Positions 8,392-15,583 of a DNA stretch of 51,304 nt are shown in pieces. The notes beneath the pieces were generated by a model. It was given only the letters and a program-made list of their open reading frames with translations, searched no databases and was not told the origin of the DNA. Origin of the DNA: JASGDB01 sp049841315 (lineage in GTDB: Bacteria > Bacteroidota > Bacteroidia > Flavobacteriales > Weeksellaceae); contig JASGDB010000145.1 in the NCBI GenBank assembly GCA_049841315.1, forward strand, positions 1 through 51,304, in the 5' to 3' direction. Within the stretch, counting starts at the first letter, position 1, and each line of letters opens with the position of its first letter. The position numbers and the translations under genes are program-made.

Positions 8392-8397
8392 AATTAA
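8308..8397 (+). pseudogene. Truncated duplicate 5' end of the DUF2461 gene
   Basis: An open frame of 29 codons whose first 27 residues match the N-terminus of the intact protein at 9482, with one Lys-to-Arg change at residue 18. It ends ACAGAGCATAATTAA, where the intact gene continues ACAGAACACAAACCG. It is a broken copy left by the event that placed the RhuM gene here, and probably encodes nothing functional. Confidence 0.9.
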
Positions 8398-8414
8398 TGC
8401 AACTTGCGAAAAAA

Positions 8415-9455
8415 ATGAACAAAAACAACCTACAAATACGAAACAGCACCGCCGAATTTCTGATTTTCACTTCGCAGTCGGGAGAAAATACGATTGAAGT
8501 GTGTGTGCAGGACGAAACGGTTTGGCTTACGCAAAACCTTATTGCTGTGTTGTTTGATACCACAAAGCAGAATGTTAGTTTGCATTTAAAAAATATTTTT
8601 AATGATGGCGAACTGAATGAAAATTCAGTTGTCAAGGATTTCTTGACAACTGCCGCAGACGGAAAAAATTACAAAACAAAATTTTACAATTTAGACGCAA
8701 TTATTTCTGTCGGTTATCGTGTCAATTCCCAAAGAGCAACACAATTCAGGCAATGGGCAACTTCCGTTTTACGGGATTTTGCCATTCGTGGTTATGTTTT
8801 GGACAAAGAACGTCTTAAAAACGGAACATTTTTAAATCAAGAATATTTTGACCATCTATTGGCAGAAATTCGGGAAATCCGTGCAAGCGAAAGAAGATTT
8901 TACCAAAAAATAACCGATATTTATTCCACTGCGATAGACTATAATCCCGATACGGAGGTTACGCAAACTTTTTTTGCTTCGGTTCAGAATAAGTTACATT
9001 TCGCTATTCACGGAAATACTGCCGCAGAGATTGTGATGAAAAGAGCCGACAGCGAAAAAGAAAATATGGGTTTAACGACTTGGAAAAACGCTCCGAAAGG
9101 AAAAATATTGAAAACCGATGTTTCTATTGCTAAAAATTACCTTACGGAAAAGGAATTGAAACAACTCGACCGTTTTGTAACAATGTATCTGGACTATGCA
9201 GAAACACAAGCCGAACAAAATATCCCGATGACAATGGAAGATTGGGCAAAAAGATTAAACGCATTTTTGCAGTTCAACCAAAAAGATATTCTGCAAAATG
9301 CAGGAAAAGTAACGCAAGCAATCGCCAAAGCATTTGCCGAGAGTGAATTTGAAAAATACCGCATCGTTCAAGACCGGTTTTTTGAAAGCGATTTTGATAA
9401 AATGATAAAACAAATTGATAAGCCACGAAGTGGCGACATCAACAGCCAAGGGTAA
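8415..9455 (+). CDS. RhuM family (virulence-associated) protein
   Basis: A 346-residue RhuM-family protein starting MNKNNLQIRNSTAEFLIF. Family segments include VWLTQNLIAVLFDTTKQNVS, YNLDAIISVGYRVNS, and RATQFRQWATSVLRDF followed by AIRGYVLDKERL. These are a KilA-N/Bro-like DNA-binding type N-terminus and the RhuM core. The molecular function is unknown; relatives sit on pathogenicity and defence islands and beside restriction systems. The last residues, PRSGDINSQG, are encoded by the downstream repeat, so the stop codon lies inside the duplicated element. The gene is bracketed by 145-bp direct repeats, indicating recent acquisition. Confidence 0.88.
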   Translation: MNKNNLQIRNSTAEFLIFTSQSGENTIEVCVQDETVWLTQNLIAVLFDTTKQNVSLHLKNIFNDGELNENSVVKDFLTTAADGKNYKTKFYNLDAIISVGYRVNSQRATQFRQWATSVLRDFAIRGYVLDKERLKNGTFLNQEYFDHLLAEIREIRASERRFYQKITDIYSTAIDYNPDTEVTQTFFASVQNKLHFAIHGNTAAEIVMKRADSEKENMGLTTWKNAPKGKILKTDVSIAKNYLTEKELKQLDRFVTMYLDYAETQAEQNIPMTMEDWAKRLNAFLQFNQKDILQNAGKVTQAIAKAFAESEFEKYRIVQDRFFESDFDKMIKQIDKPRSGDINSQG

Positions 9456-9565
9456 TGCCCTTGGAAATTTGAAAAAGAATTATGAAAAACAACACCCTAA
9501 AATCATCATTTGAATTTCTGAAACAACTCGCCAAAAACAACAATCGTGCGTGGTTTACAGAACAC
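9420..9565 (+). repeat. Direct repeat, copy 2
   Basis: The second copy of the 145-bp unit at 8247-8391. It overlaps the last 36 bases of the RhuM gene and the first 28 codons of the DUF2461 gene. Confidence 0.92.
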
Positions 9566-10159
9566 AAACCGGAATACGATGCGGTTGCGAAAGCCAATAA
9601 AATATTCTTTAACGATATTTTTTCGGATTTTCAGAAGTATGATGATTTGGCGAATATTCATATTTTCAGAATTTATAAAGATGTTCGTTTTTCTAAGGAT
9701 AAAACGCCGTATAAAACCAATTTCGGAGCAGGTTTATCGAGAAAAAAGCCATTGTTAAGAGGCGGTTATTACATTCATTTAGAACCGGATAACAGTTTTG
9801 TCGGTGGTGGTTTTTGGGCTCCGAATAATGAAGATTTATTCCGAATCCGTAAGGAATTTGAAATTGATACAAGCGAAATCAACAAAATTACATCGGACAA
9901 AACTTTTGTGGAATTTTTCGGAAAACTCGAAGGAGAAGATGGCGTAAAAACCGCTCCGAAAGGTTTTGACAAAAATCACCCCGCGATTGATTTGATTAAG
10001 AAAAAACAATACGTCGTAATGAGAAAATTCTCCGATAAAGAAGTCTTTTCCGATGATTTTCAAAAGGAAATCATTGCGACTTTTCTTGCAATGCGTCCTT
10101 TGTTCGATTATATGAGCGATGTTTTGACAACAGATTTGAACGGAGAGCCGTTGTTTTAA
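9482..10159 (+). CDS. DUF2461 domain-containing protein
   Basis: A 225-residue protein of the DUF2461/TIGR02453 family, starting MKNNTLKSSFEFLKQLAKNN with the family pattern NRAWFTEHKPEYD. The central motif RIYKDVRFSKDKTPYKTNF and the GGYYIHLEPDNSFVGGGFW strand pair are typical. Biochemical function is not established. Its first codons are duplicated upstream of the RhuM gene, but this copy is complete. Confidence 0.9.
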   Translation: MKNNTLKSSFEFLKQLAKNNNRAWFTEHKPEYDAVAKANKIFFNDIFSDFQKYDDLANIHIFRIYKDVRFSKDKTPYKTNFGAGLSRKKPLLRGGYYIHLEPDNSFVGGGFWAPNNEDLFRIRKEFEIDTSEINKITSDKTFVEFFGKLEGEDGVKTAPKGFDKNHPAIDLIKKKQYVVMRKFSDKEVFSDDFQKEIIATFLAMRPLFDYMSDVLTTDLNGEPLF

Positions 10160-10198
10160 AAAGGGATAATATCAAATGATTGTCCGTAATTTATCATC

Positions 10199-10293
10199 TC
10201 TGCGTACTTTGATGAGTGAAACGCCTTTGCGAGCCTTAAAAACAGTTAGTAGTTTAAAAAATCTTCGCGGGCTTTGCGTTTAAAAAAGCATTA
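10199..10293. repeat. CTTTGCG-type intergenic repeat
   Basis: Shares long identical blocks with 26659-26747, including CGCCTTTGCGAGCCTTAAAA, GTTAGTAGT and CTTTGCGTT. Related to 1842-1961. Confidence 0.75.
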
Positions 10294-10349
10294 TGATTAA
10301 AAACGGATATTCAAATAATATCAAATTTAATTTTTGTAACTATTTAAAA

Positions 10350-10886
10350 ATGAATAAAATAGAAATATATTCAGACAAAAAGAAAGCATTTTTATTGTTA
10401 ATAGGCTCAATCGTGTTTGTGGTTTTGGGAATCTGGTTGTTTGCAGATGCCGAAAATATTAAAAACCCTTTTTTGAAAAACCCATTATTGATAAAAATAG
10501 TAGGAACTGCTTCAATTCTATTTTTCGGATTTGGAATTTATGTTGCTGTAAAACAATTATTTAGAAACAAATTAATGCTGATAATTGACGAAAACGGAAT
10601 CAACGTAAATCCCTCCAAAAATGAATTTATAAAATGGATAGACATTGAAGGATTTTCGGAAATAAAAATTAACAGCGTGAAAATCATCATCATTCACGTC
10701 ATTAATCCCGAAGAGTATATGAGCAAGGAAACCAATGTATTACGCAAAAAATTAATGGCTTATAATCTGAGCAATTACGGTTCTCCGTTTACAGTTTCGG
10801 TTGCAACGATGAAAATTAATTATGAAGATTTGCATAAATTGCTGAACGAAAATCTGACAAAATTTATCAGTAAAAAATATCAATAA
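10350..10886 (+). CDS. STM3941-family membrane protein
   Basis: A 178-residue protein starting MNKIEIYSDKKKAFLLLIGS; an upstream in-frame ATG has no support. Two hydrophobic segments (about residues 12-32 and 50-70) precede a soluble C-terminal domain with LMLIIDENGINVNPSKNEF and WIDIEGFSEIKI. This is the pattern of the STM3941 family (PH-like domain after two TM helices). Function is unknown. Base composition is AT-rich, as in other accessory genes here. Confidence 0.7.
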   Translation: MNKIEIYSDKKKAFLLLIGSIVFVVLGIWLFADAENIKNPFLKNPLLIKIVGTASILFFGFGIYVAVKQLFRNKLMLIIDENGINVNPSKNEFIKWIDIEGFSEIKINSVKIIIIHVINPEEYMSKETNVLRKKLMAYNLSNYGSPFTVSVATMKINYEDLHKLLNENLTKFISKKYQ

Positions 10887-10894
10887 TTTAAACA

Positions 10895-10958
10895 AAAAAA
10901 ACCGGATTCATCACCAGCATCTAATATCTGGGAGAGGAACTACCGGGACAGCATGGTG
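10895..10958 (-). ncRNA. Candidate small RNA with consensus promoter
   Basis: On the minus strand a perfect -7 box TATCTTTG (10959-10966) is followed by about 60 bases beginning CACCATGCTGTCCCGG and ending AATCCGGTTTTTTTTG. The 5' CACCA can pair with a TGGTG near the 3' side, and the end is an oligo-U tract. The same promoter-plus-start string (TATCTTTGCACC) precedes the SRP RNA at 15487. No coding frame is evident. This is a prediction from promoter and terminator-like ends only. Confidence 0.3.
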
Positions 10959-10973
10959 CAAAGATAATAAAAA

Positions 10974-11120
10974 ATGACGAAACAGTATTATGAAAAAATA
11001 TTTTCCACGCAGAGAATGGAAAAATATTTCAGCCGATACCCGAGCAATGAACAAAAAGCAATTCTGCATTATCATGACAGAGTGCCGGAAGTAATCAAAA
11101 AAGCAAAACAAGCAATATGA
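10974..11120 (+). pseudogene. Small ORF, possible remnant of an Abi-family gene
   Basis: A 48-residue frame starting MTKQYYEKIFSTQRMEKYFS and continuing RYPSNEQKAILHYHD. The pattern of a basic helix, then FSRYPSNEQKAI, then a Tyr-containing helix resembles the first 40 residues of Abi-like abortive-infection proteins. Those continue for another 250 residues; this one ends quickly in KKAKQAI. It may be a decayed gene start or an independent small protein. The family suggestion is from memory of the motif only. Confidence 0.3.
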
Positions 11121-11167
11121 AATTAATTGATTTAAAATGAAAAACCTCCTCACGTTATTAACAGCAG

Positions 11168-11213
11168 AGCCACGAAGTGGCTCAATATCAGTAACCACAG
11201 GTGCAACCTGTGG
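11168..11213. repeat. Twin-hairpin dispersed repeat
   Basis: Hairpin AGCCAC-GAA-GTGGCT (11168-11182), then hairpin CCACAGGTGCAACCTGTGG (11195-11213). Same design as at 8248, 9421, 18459 and 43082. Confidence 0.8.
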
Positions 11214-11228
11214 AAAAAACAAAATAAT

Positions 11229-12161
11229 ATGAAAAACTGGCTTGCAGCCGCACGTTTGCGGACATTACCGCTTTCTTTGAGCGGAATTATTATGGGAAGT
11301 TTCATTGCAAAATGGAGGCTTTCCGATAGCGGAAATTTTTGGGATTGGAAAATTTTTGCATTGGCACTTTTGGTAACGTTGCTTTATCAAATCCTTTCCA
11401 ATTTCGCCAACGATTACGGCGACGGCATCAAAGGAACAGACCAATTTCGCACCGATAAAGCAGAAAAAAGAGCCGTTGCTTCGGGGAAAATCTCGGCAAA
11501 TCAAATGAAAAATGCTGTTATTTTGTTTTCGTTTTTGGCATTTTTGGCGACTTTGGCGTTGCTGTATTTTGCGTTTTTCAAGGAAAATCTGATGCAGGAA
11601 TTTTACACCTTTATCGGTTTGGGATTGGCGTGTATTTTGGCGGCAATCGGTTATACGGTTGGCAAAAAACCTTACGGTTATCTCGGTTTGGGCGATATTT
11701 TCGTATTTATTTTCTTCGGATTGGTTTCCGTTTGCGGAAGTTATTTTTTGTTCACAAAAACCTTTGATTGGGACATTCTGCTCCCTGCAAGTGCAATCGG
11801 AATGTTGAGTGCTGCCGTTCTTAACCTCAACAATATGAGGGACATAGATAGCGATGCTTCCAGCGGAAAAAAAACGCTGGCGTTGCGTTTGGGTTTCAAA
11901 TATGCAATGATTTACGAAGTTGTTTTGCTGATGCTTCCGCCGCTTTTGGTTTTGTGTTTTATGATGATGAACGGATTGCAGCAACAAGGAAAATATTACG
12001 CATTCATCTTCTTTATCACGGTATTTCCTTTAACCTCAATTCGCCGAAAAATAATGGCAGTAAAAGAACCGAAAGAACTCGACCCTTTCCTGAAACAAGT
12101 CGGACTGATTACTTTTGTAATGAGCGTTTTGGTAGCGGTAGGATTGAATTATTTTAAATGA
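11229..12161 (+). CDS. menA: 1,4-dihydroxy-2-naphthoate polyprenyltransferase
   Basis: A 310-residue UbiA-superfamily integral membrane enzyme that prenylates DHNA to demethylmenaquinone. It has about eight or nine hydrophobic segments. The first Asp-rich motif is NFANDYGDGIKGTD, and the second is NNMRDIDSDASSGKKTLA, which is typical of MenA. The N-terminus WLAAARLRTLPLSLSGIIMG is also characteristic. It works downstream of MenB (7354) in the same pathway. Confidence 0.95.
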   Translation: MKNWLAAARLRTLPLSLSGIIMGSFIAKWRLSDSGNFWDWKIFALALLVTLLYQILSNFANDYGDGIKGTDQFRTDKAEKRAVASGKISANQMKNAVILFSFLAFLATLALLYFAFFKENLMQEFYTFIGLGLACILAAIGYTVGKKPYGYLGLGDIFVFIFFGLVSVCGSYFLFTKTFDWDILLPASAIGMLSAAVLNLNNMRDIDSDASSGKKTLALRLGFKYAMIYEVVLLMLPPLLVLCFMMMNGLQQQGKYYAFIFFITVFPLTSIRRKIMAVKEPKELDPFLKQVGLITFVMSVLVAVGLNYFK

Positions 12162-12259
12162 TTAAAAATCAAAATAAATGAAAAATAAAATTTTCCGTGA
12201 ATGAACAATAATACCTCCCGCTCGCCCAAAATAAACAAATTAAACACGAAAAAAAGTTT

Positions 12260-12282
12260 TATATTTGCATACAATAGCATAC
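12260..12282 (+). promoter_or_regulatory. Promoter and repeated hexamer upstream of RelBE-type pair
   Basis: A perfect -7 box TATATTTG (12260-12267), followed by the direct repeat GCATAC-AATA-GCATAC around the expected start site. This is a plausible autorepression site for the antitoxin. The promoter is seen; operator function is inferred. Confidence 0.5.
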
Positions 12283-12311
12283 ATTTTAATTTGTTTTAAA
12301 TACAATTTTTT

Positions 12312-12581
12312 ATGGCAACAACAGCATTGGTTCAGGCAAGAATAGAGCCTGACTTGAAAGAAAAAGCCGAAAGTTATTTTCAATCTTTTGGAATGGATAC
12401 CGCAACGGCAATCCGTATTTTTTTTGCAAAAGTGGCGGAAACAGGAAAAATACCATTCACAATCGGCATAGAACCCGAAGATAAATACGATGCCGAATTG
12501 GCGGAAAAATCCTATCGGGAATATGAAAAAAACGGAAAAAAATCACGCCCTTTTTCCGAACTACTAAAAGAACTTGACTGA
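12312..12581 (+). CDS. RelB/DinJ-family antitoxin
   Basis: An 89-residue protein with an N-terminal ribbon-helix-helix, ALVQARIEPDLKEKAESYF then FGMDTATAIRIFFAKV, typical of RelB/DinJ antitoxins. The C-terminal half (PFTIGIEPEDKYDAELAEKS and RPFSELLKEL) would wrap the toxin. Its stop codon overlaps the toxin ATG by one base (TGATG), indicating translational coupling. It should neutralise the next gene product and repress its own promoter. Confidence 0.9.
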   Translation: MATTALVQARIEPDLKEKAESYFQSFGMDTATAIRIFFAKVAETGKIPFTIGIEPEDKYDAELAEKSYREYEKNGKKSRPFSELLKELD

Positions 12582-12847
12582 TGATTTACCGTTTGGAAAC
12601 CACACCCAAGTTTGACAAACAACTGAAAAAGTTAGACAAAACCAGCCAAAAACAAATCGTGGCTTTTCTGCTGAAAAATATTGACGGCACAGAAAATCCT
12701 CGCATTTTCGGGAAGCGATTAATCGGCAACAGAAAAGGATTTTGGCGTTACAGAGTCGGCGATTACCGCATTATTTGCGATATTCAAGACGAAGAATGCC
12801 TGATTTTGGCTCTTGAAACCGGACACAGAAAAGATATTTACAAATAA
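12581..12847 (+). CDS. RelE/ParE-family toxin
   Basis: An 88-residue toxin with the RelE fold signature: YRLETTPKFDKQLKKLDK at the start, then KGFWRYRVGDYRIICDI and the C-terminal TGHRKDIYK. The conserved C-terminal His/Arg/Lys/Tyr cluster is present, so it may well be an active ribosome-dependent mRNA interferase. The coupled RelB partner makes the pair complete. Confidence 0.9.
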   Translation: MIYRLETTPKFDKQLKKLDKTSQKQIVAFLLKNIDGTENPRIFGKRLIGNRKGFWRYRVGDYRIICDIQDEECLILALETGHRKDIYK

Positions 12848-13286
12848 GTTGGAAGTGGGAAGATGGAAGTTTTTAAATTTCGTTCCGGAGGAATGGTATC
12901 TGTGTAGAAAATAATGTAAAATAAAAGGCGTTCCGTAGAGCCTGTCCCGATTCATCGGGAAACGCTATCTGAAAAAATAAAATTATAAAATATTGATTTT
13001 ATGCTACCGGAATTAGGAGAAGAATTTGAATTTTTAATTAAAAAAATAATTTGGAAAGAATAAGAATTTTTTTTTAATTTTATGGCTATTAAAATATTAT
13101 ACTTTCGCTAATCTGTTGACTTGATGTAAGAATCTTATTAGAAAATGTATATGAAAAGAATTAAAATTTGTAAAAGAATAATAGTCTTTGAGTATTTAGG
13201 CTCAAATGATTTGTTTCATCAAATTATTTGAGCAATCTCTACCGTAATTTTCAATTTCAAACCAAAAACAATCAAAAATTACCATT
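12848..13286. other. Gene-free gap with repeats and a gene remnant
   Basis: About 440 bases. The left part holds repeat-like text (GTTCCGGAGGAATGGTATCT, GGCGTTCCGTAGAGCCT) and a small hairpin TCCCGATTCATCGGGA. At 12989-13033 is a remnant of an MBL gene 3' end (separate entry). The right part is very AT-rich and must contain the promoter of the Cys-rich lipoprotein, but no perfect TAnnTTTG box was found. Confidence 0.5.
12989..13033 (+). pseudogene. Remnant of the 3' end of an MBL hydrolase gene
   Basis: In frame it reads NIDFMLPELGEEFEF, against NIEFVLPELGQEFEF, the last 15 residues of the hydrolase at 14613-15296: 12 of 15 residues and 37 of 45 bases identical. The stop codon is lost and the upstream part of the gene is absent. 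It looks like a diverged tail left after duplication or replacement around the lipoprotein gene. Confidence 0.65.
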
Positions 13287-14177
13287 ATGAAAAAGCAAAT
13301 TTTATTTTTAATATTATGTGTTTTATTATTAACACTATTTTCTTGTAACGATGGAGAATTTACAACTGAAAAAGATTATAATATTAATGACCAATTAGTA
13401 GTTCCAAAAGGTTCTACTTTGAAAATTGACAAAACTGCGAATAGTGTTGATTTTAAATTACCGAAAGGTTATGTTTTAATAGGTGAAACAACTGATGGGC
13501 AACTTTCAAGATTATATGAAGGAGGTACTTTAACTTGCACTTGCACATCTCCCTCAAATGGGGGTTGTAGCCCATTTGTAGCACAAGGACCAAATGGCGA
13601 AATAACAGGATGCGCAATGAGTAATTGTACAAGTTGTACAGGTACTGTTAAAGGCAATGTTCTAAGTGAAGGAGGCGGAGAAGGAGACGGAGAAACTGAA
13701 ATACTTTATCTTAATAAAATAAATGTAGTTAAAGCAGATGATGCAATAAATTTTGTAGTAGACATTAAAGAATTTGAAAGTTTAAAAAATCCAACTTCAG
13801 AAATAATGAATTCTGAATTTGCAACCAAAACCATATCAGAGTTTTTAAAAGGTTTTCAGAGCCAAAATAAAGAACAATTAGCAAGAACAACTGATATTAA
13901 TAGACTAAAAGAAATTGGTTACATATTGGTTCCGGTTAATTTTTACGGCTACAGAATATATTTACCTGTGGACAAAAGTTTAAAACTTAATGTTGCTAAT
14001 CCAATGGTAAATGATGTTATTGCAAAATATTTAGATGATGGAGGAGGTAGTTATTCTTGCAAATGCAATACAAATGAGGGAGGTTGCGTACTTAAAACTA
14101 AAAGTATTCCTTTATTAGGTTCAGCAACTTGGTGTGAAGCAGGAAAGTGTGGTTCTTGTACTATGACTTCCAATTGA
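13287..14177 (+). CDS. Lipoprotein with duplicated six-cysteine motif, function unknown
   Basis: A 296-residue protein. The N-terminus ends in a lipobox (LTLFSC, Cys20), so it is probably an exported lipoprotein. Two copies of the motif CxC-x(6,7)-C-x(14,15)-C-x4-C-x2-C are seen, at Cys 84/86/94/109/114/117 and Cys 258/260/267/283/288/291. Each has a GG before the third Cys (SNGGC, NEGGC). A Gly/Glu-rich linker (about residues 128-137) and a 110-residue cysteine-free domain separate them. Twelve paired cysteines suggest two small disulfide- or metal-stabilised modules. The gene is more AT-rich than its neighbours. I do not recognise the family. Confidence 0.85.
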   Translation: MKKQILFLILCVLLLTLFSCNDGEFTTEKDYNINDQLVVPKGSTLKIDKTANSVDFKLPKGYVLIGETTDGQLSRLYEGGTLTCTCTSPSNGGCSPFVAQGPNGEITGCAMSNCTSCTGTVKGNVLSEGGGEGDGETEILYLNKINVVKADDAINFVVDIKEFESLKNPTSEIMNSEFATKTISEFLKGFQSQNKEQLARTTDINRLKEIGYILVPVNFYGYRIYLPVDKSLKLNVANPMVNDVIAKYLDDGGGSYSCKCNTNEGGCVLKTKSIPLLGSATWCEAGKCGSCTMTSN

Positions 14178-14257
14178 AAACTTCCTGCAGCATTCGCTTG
14201 ATGCAATGCCGAGTTGAAAATCTTGGCGTTTGACTTTTTGGAAGTAAGTTTTTATTC

Positions 14258-14315
14258 ACAACTGCTTTTCCGTTATGCAATTTTTTATATTTTAGCAAAA
14301 CGGAAAAGCGGTTGT
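14258..14315. terminator. Strong stem-loop, possibly bidirectional terminator
   Basis: Arms 14258-14274 (ACAACTGCTTTTCCGTT) and 14299-14315 pair over 17 bp with one mismatch around a 24-base AT-rich loop, followed by TTTGTTT. It lies between the lipoprotein gene and the convergent small minus-strand ORF, so it could end transcription from both sides. Confidence 0.55.
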
Positions 14316-14385
14316 TTTGTTTGGTAAAAACAGAAGATTCGTCTTCTTTTGTCTCGTACCACACCAAATTTTTTCCTATGACATG

Positions 14386-14565
14386 TTATCTGAAAACCTT
14401 ATCACTTTTTGATTTTTTGTCCAAAATCCCTGCGACAATTTTTCGTATTTTTGCTTTCGGAATTTTTTGATTTTCCAATGCCATTGTAGCATAAAGGTTT
14501 TTTTCCAATATGTTCATCAATGTTTCTCTCTGATTGAGAGCAGGATATTTTTCAAAAAATTTCAT
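14386..14565 (-). CDS. Small basic protein, function unknown
   Basis: A 59-residue frame, MKFFEKYPALNQRETLMNIL then EKNLYATMALENQKIPKAKIRKIVAGILDKKSKSDKVFR. It is predicted all-helical and lysine-rich. A perfect -7 box (TACATTTG on the minus strand, 14577-14570) sits only 4 bases before the ATG, so any leader would be very short or absent. Codon use is plausible. There is no family match I recognise. It is convergent with the lipoprotein gene and divergent from the MBL gene. Confidence 0.45.
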   Translation of the reverse strand: MKFFEKYPALNQRETLMNILEKNLYATMALENQKIPKAKIRKIVAGILDKKSKSDKVFR

Positions 14566-14569
14566 ATTG

Positions 14570-14577
14570 CAAATGTA
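14570..14577 (-). promoter_or_regulatory. -7 box TACATTTG for the small minus-strand ORF
   Basis: A perfect TAnnTTTG match on the minus strand, 4 bases from the ATG at 14565. No TTG was seen at the expected -33 distance. Confidence 0.4.
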
Positions 14578-14612
14578 TTATAAATTTTAAAACGAATTAT
14601 AAAATCAAATAA

Positions 14613-15296
14613 ATGAAAATAAAATTCCTCGGACAAAACTGTTTTTTGTTCACTTATAACGGAAAAAATATCCTTTCCGACCCGTTTTACAATTATCAGA
14701 AAGACCAATCGGGTTTTGACATCAAATCACAAAAAATTGATTATGTGCTGATTACACACGCTCACGGCGACCATATTGCGGACGTGAAAGAGGTTTTGGA
14801 AATTTATCCCGAAGTGGTCGTCATCGGACAACCCGAAATCTGCGATTATTTCAATCATCCGAACTCTATTGACATTAATTTCGGCGGTTCTGCAAAAATC
14901 GACGATTTGAAAATTTCTATGGTTCCGGCAAGTCATACAAGTTCCTTTCCGGACGGGACTTACGGCGGTTTGGCGGCAGGATATATTTTCAGGTTTTCGG
15001 ACGGAAGAAATCTCTATTTCGCAGGCGATACCGGCGTAAGTTCGGAAATGGAACTGCTCCAGAGATTATACGGAAAATTGGATTTGGCGATTTTGCCGGT
15101 TGGTTCTCATTACACGATGTGTCCCAGAAAAGCCGCTTTTGCCGCTTCGGAATTATTGAAAACCCCGAAAGTCATCGGTTGCCATTTCGATACATTTCCG
15201 CCGATAACCATTAATCACGAAAATGCGAAAAAACATTTTGCAGACAAAAATATTGAGTTTGTTTTACCGGAATTGGGACAGGAATTTGAATTCTGA
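14613..15296 (+). CDS. UPF0173-type metallo-beta-lactamase-fold hydrolase
   Basis: A 227-residue MBL-fold protein starting MKIKFLGQNCFLFTYNGKNI. The metal motif is THAHGDH (about residues 49-55), with further ligands in PASHTSSFPDGTYGG, FAGDTGVSSEM and GCHFDTFPPI. This matches the UPF0173/UlaG-like metal-dependent hydrolase family, whose physiological substrate is unknown. Length is normal for the family. A diverged tail fragment of the same gene lies upstream at 12989-13033. Confidence 0.9.
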   Translation: MKIKFLGQNCFLFTYNGKNILSDPFYNYQKDQSGFDIKSQKIDYVLITHAHGDHIADVKEVLEIYPEVVVIGQPEICDYFNHPNSIDINFGGSAKIDDLKISMVPASHTSSFPDGTYGGLAAGYIFRFSDGRNLYFAGDTGVSSEMELLQRLYGKLDLAILPVGSHYTMCPRKAAFAASELLKTPKVIGCHFDTFPPITINHENAKKHFADKNIEFVLPELGQEFEF

Positions 15297-15308
15297 CGAA
15301 ATTAAAAA

Positions 15309-15366
15309 ATTAAGAGATTTAGAAATTTCGTAATCTCGTAATCTCTGAATTTCTAAATCTCTTAAT
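15309..15366. terminator. 19-bp perfect inverted repeat after the MBL gene
   Basis: Arms ATTAAGAGATTTAGAAATT (15309-15327) and its exact reverse complement (15348-15366), with a 20-base loop containing a repeated TCTCGTAATCTC. It lies between the convergent MBL and SRP RNA genes and could terminate either, although it lacks a GC-rich stem. Confidence 0.5.
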
Positions 15367-15382
15367 CATTAAAAAGAAAAAT

Positions 15383-15476
15383 GGCAAGCGACCTAAATCA
15401 CACCGCTACAACCGATTACCTTTGCTGCGTTCCCACCCTGGAGGATTCTCAGGAGCTGGTTGTTTAGGACTTGCCG
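15383..15476 (-). ncRNA. ffs: Signal recognition particle RNA, small bacterial type
   Basis: On the minus strand the sequence contains CCAGGGTGGGAACGCAGCAA followed by AGGTAATCGG, which is the conserved SRP apical hairpin (GGAA-type tetraloop and asymmetric AGCA loop). The ends pair: GGCAAGTCCTAAA at the 5' side with TTTAGGTCGCTTGCC at the 3' side. An oligo-U tract follows. Length of about 95 nt fits a bacterial small SRP RNA that binds Ffh and targets membrane proteins. A perfect promoter precedes it. Confidence 0.92.
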
Positions 15477-15479
15477 GTG

Positions 15480-15487
15480 CAAAGATA
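15480..15487 (-). promoter_or_regulatory. Promoter of the SRP RNA
   Basis: TATCTTTG on the minus strand, with a TTG about 20 bases further upstream. This fits the Bacteroidota primary-sigma consensus TTG-N17-20-TAnnTTTG. Confidence 0.75.
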
Positions 15488-15583
15488 AAAATTTAAGAAA
15501 CAAGAAACAAGGAACAAGGAAAAAAGAATCAAAAACTATCAACGAAAAAGTTGTAAATTTGGGAAATAGAAAAAATAAATGGT

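Noticed and set aside
8247..9565. Insertion sequence carrying RhuM
   Set aside because: There is no transposase and no terminal inverted repeats at the RhuM borders. The 145-bp duplication includes host-gene codons, so a standard IS is not supported.
14161..14367. Minus-strand frame of 68 codons between the Cys-rich lipoprotein and the 59-codon ORF
   Set aside because: It runs through the strong stem-loop at 14258-14315 and overlaps the lipoprotein 3' end. It has no promoter of its own and no recognisable features.
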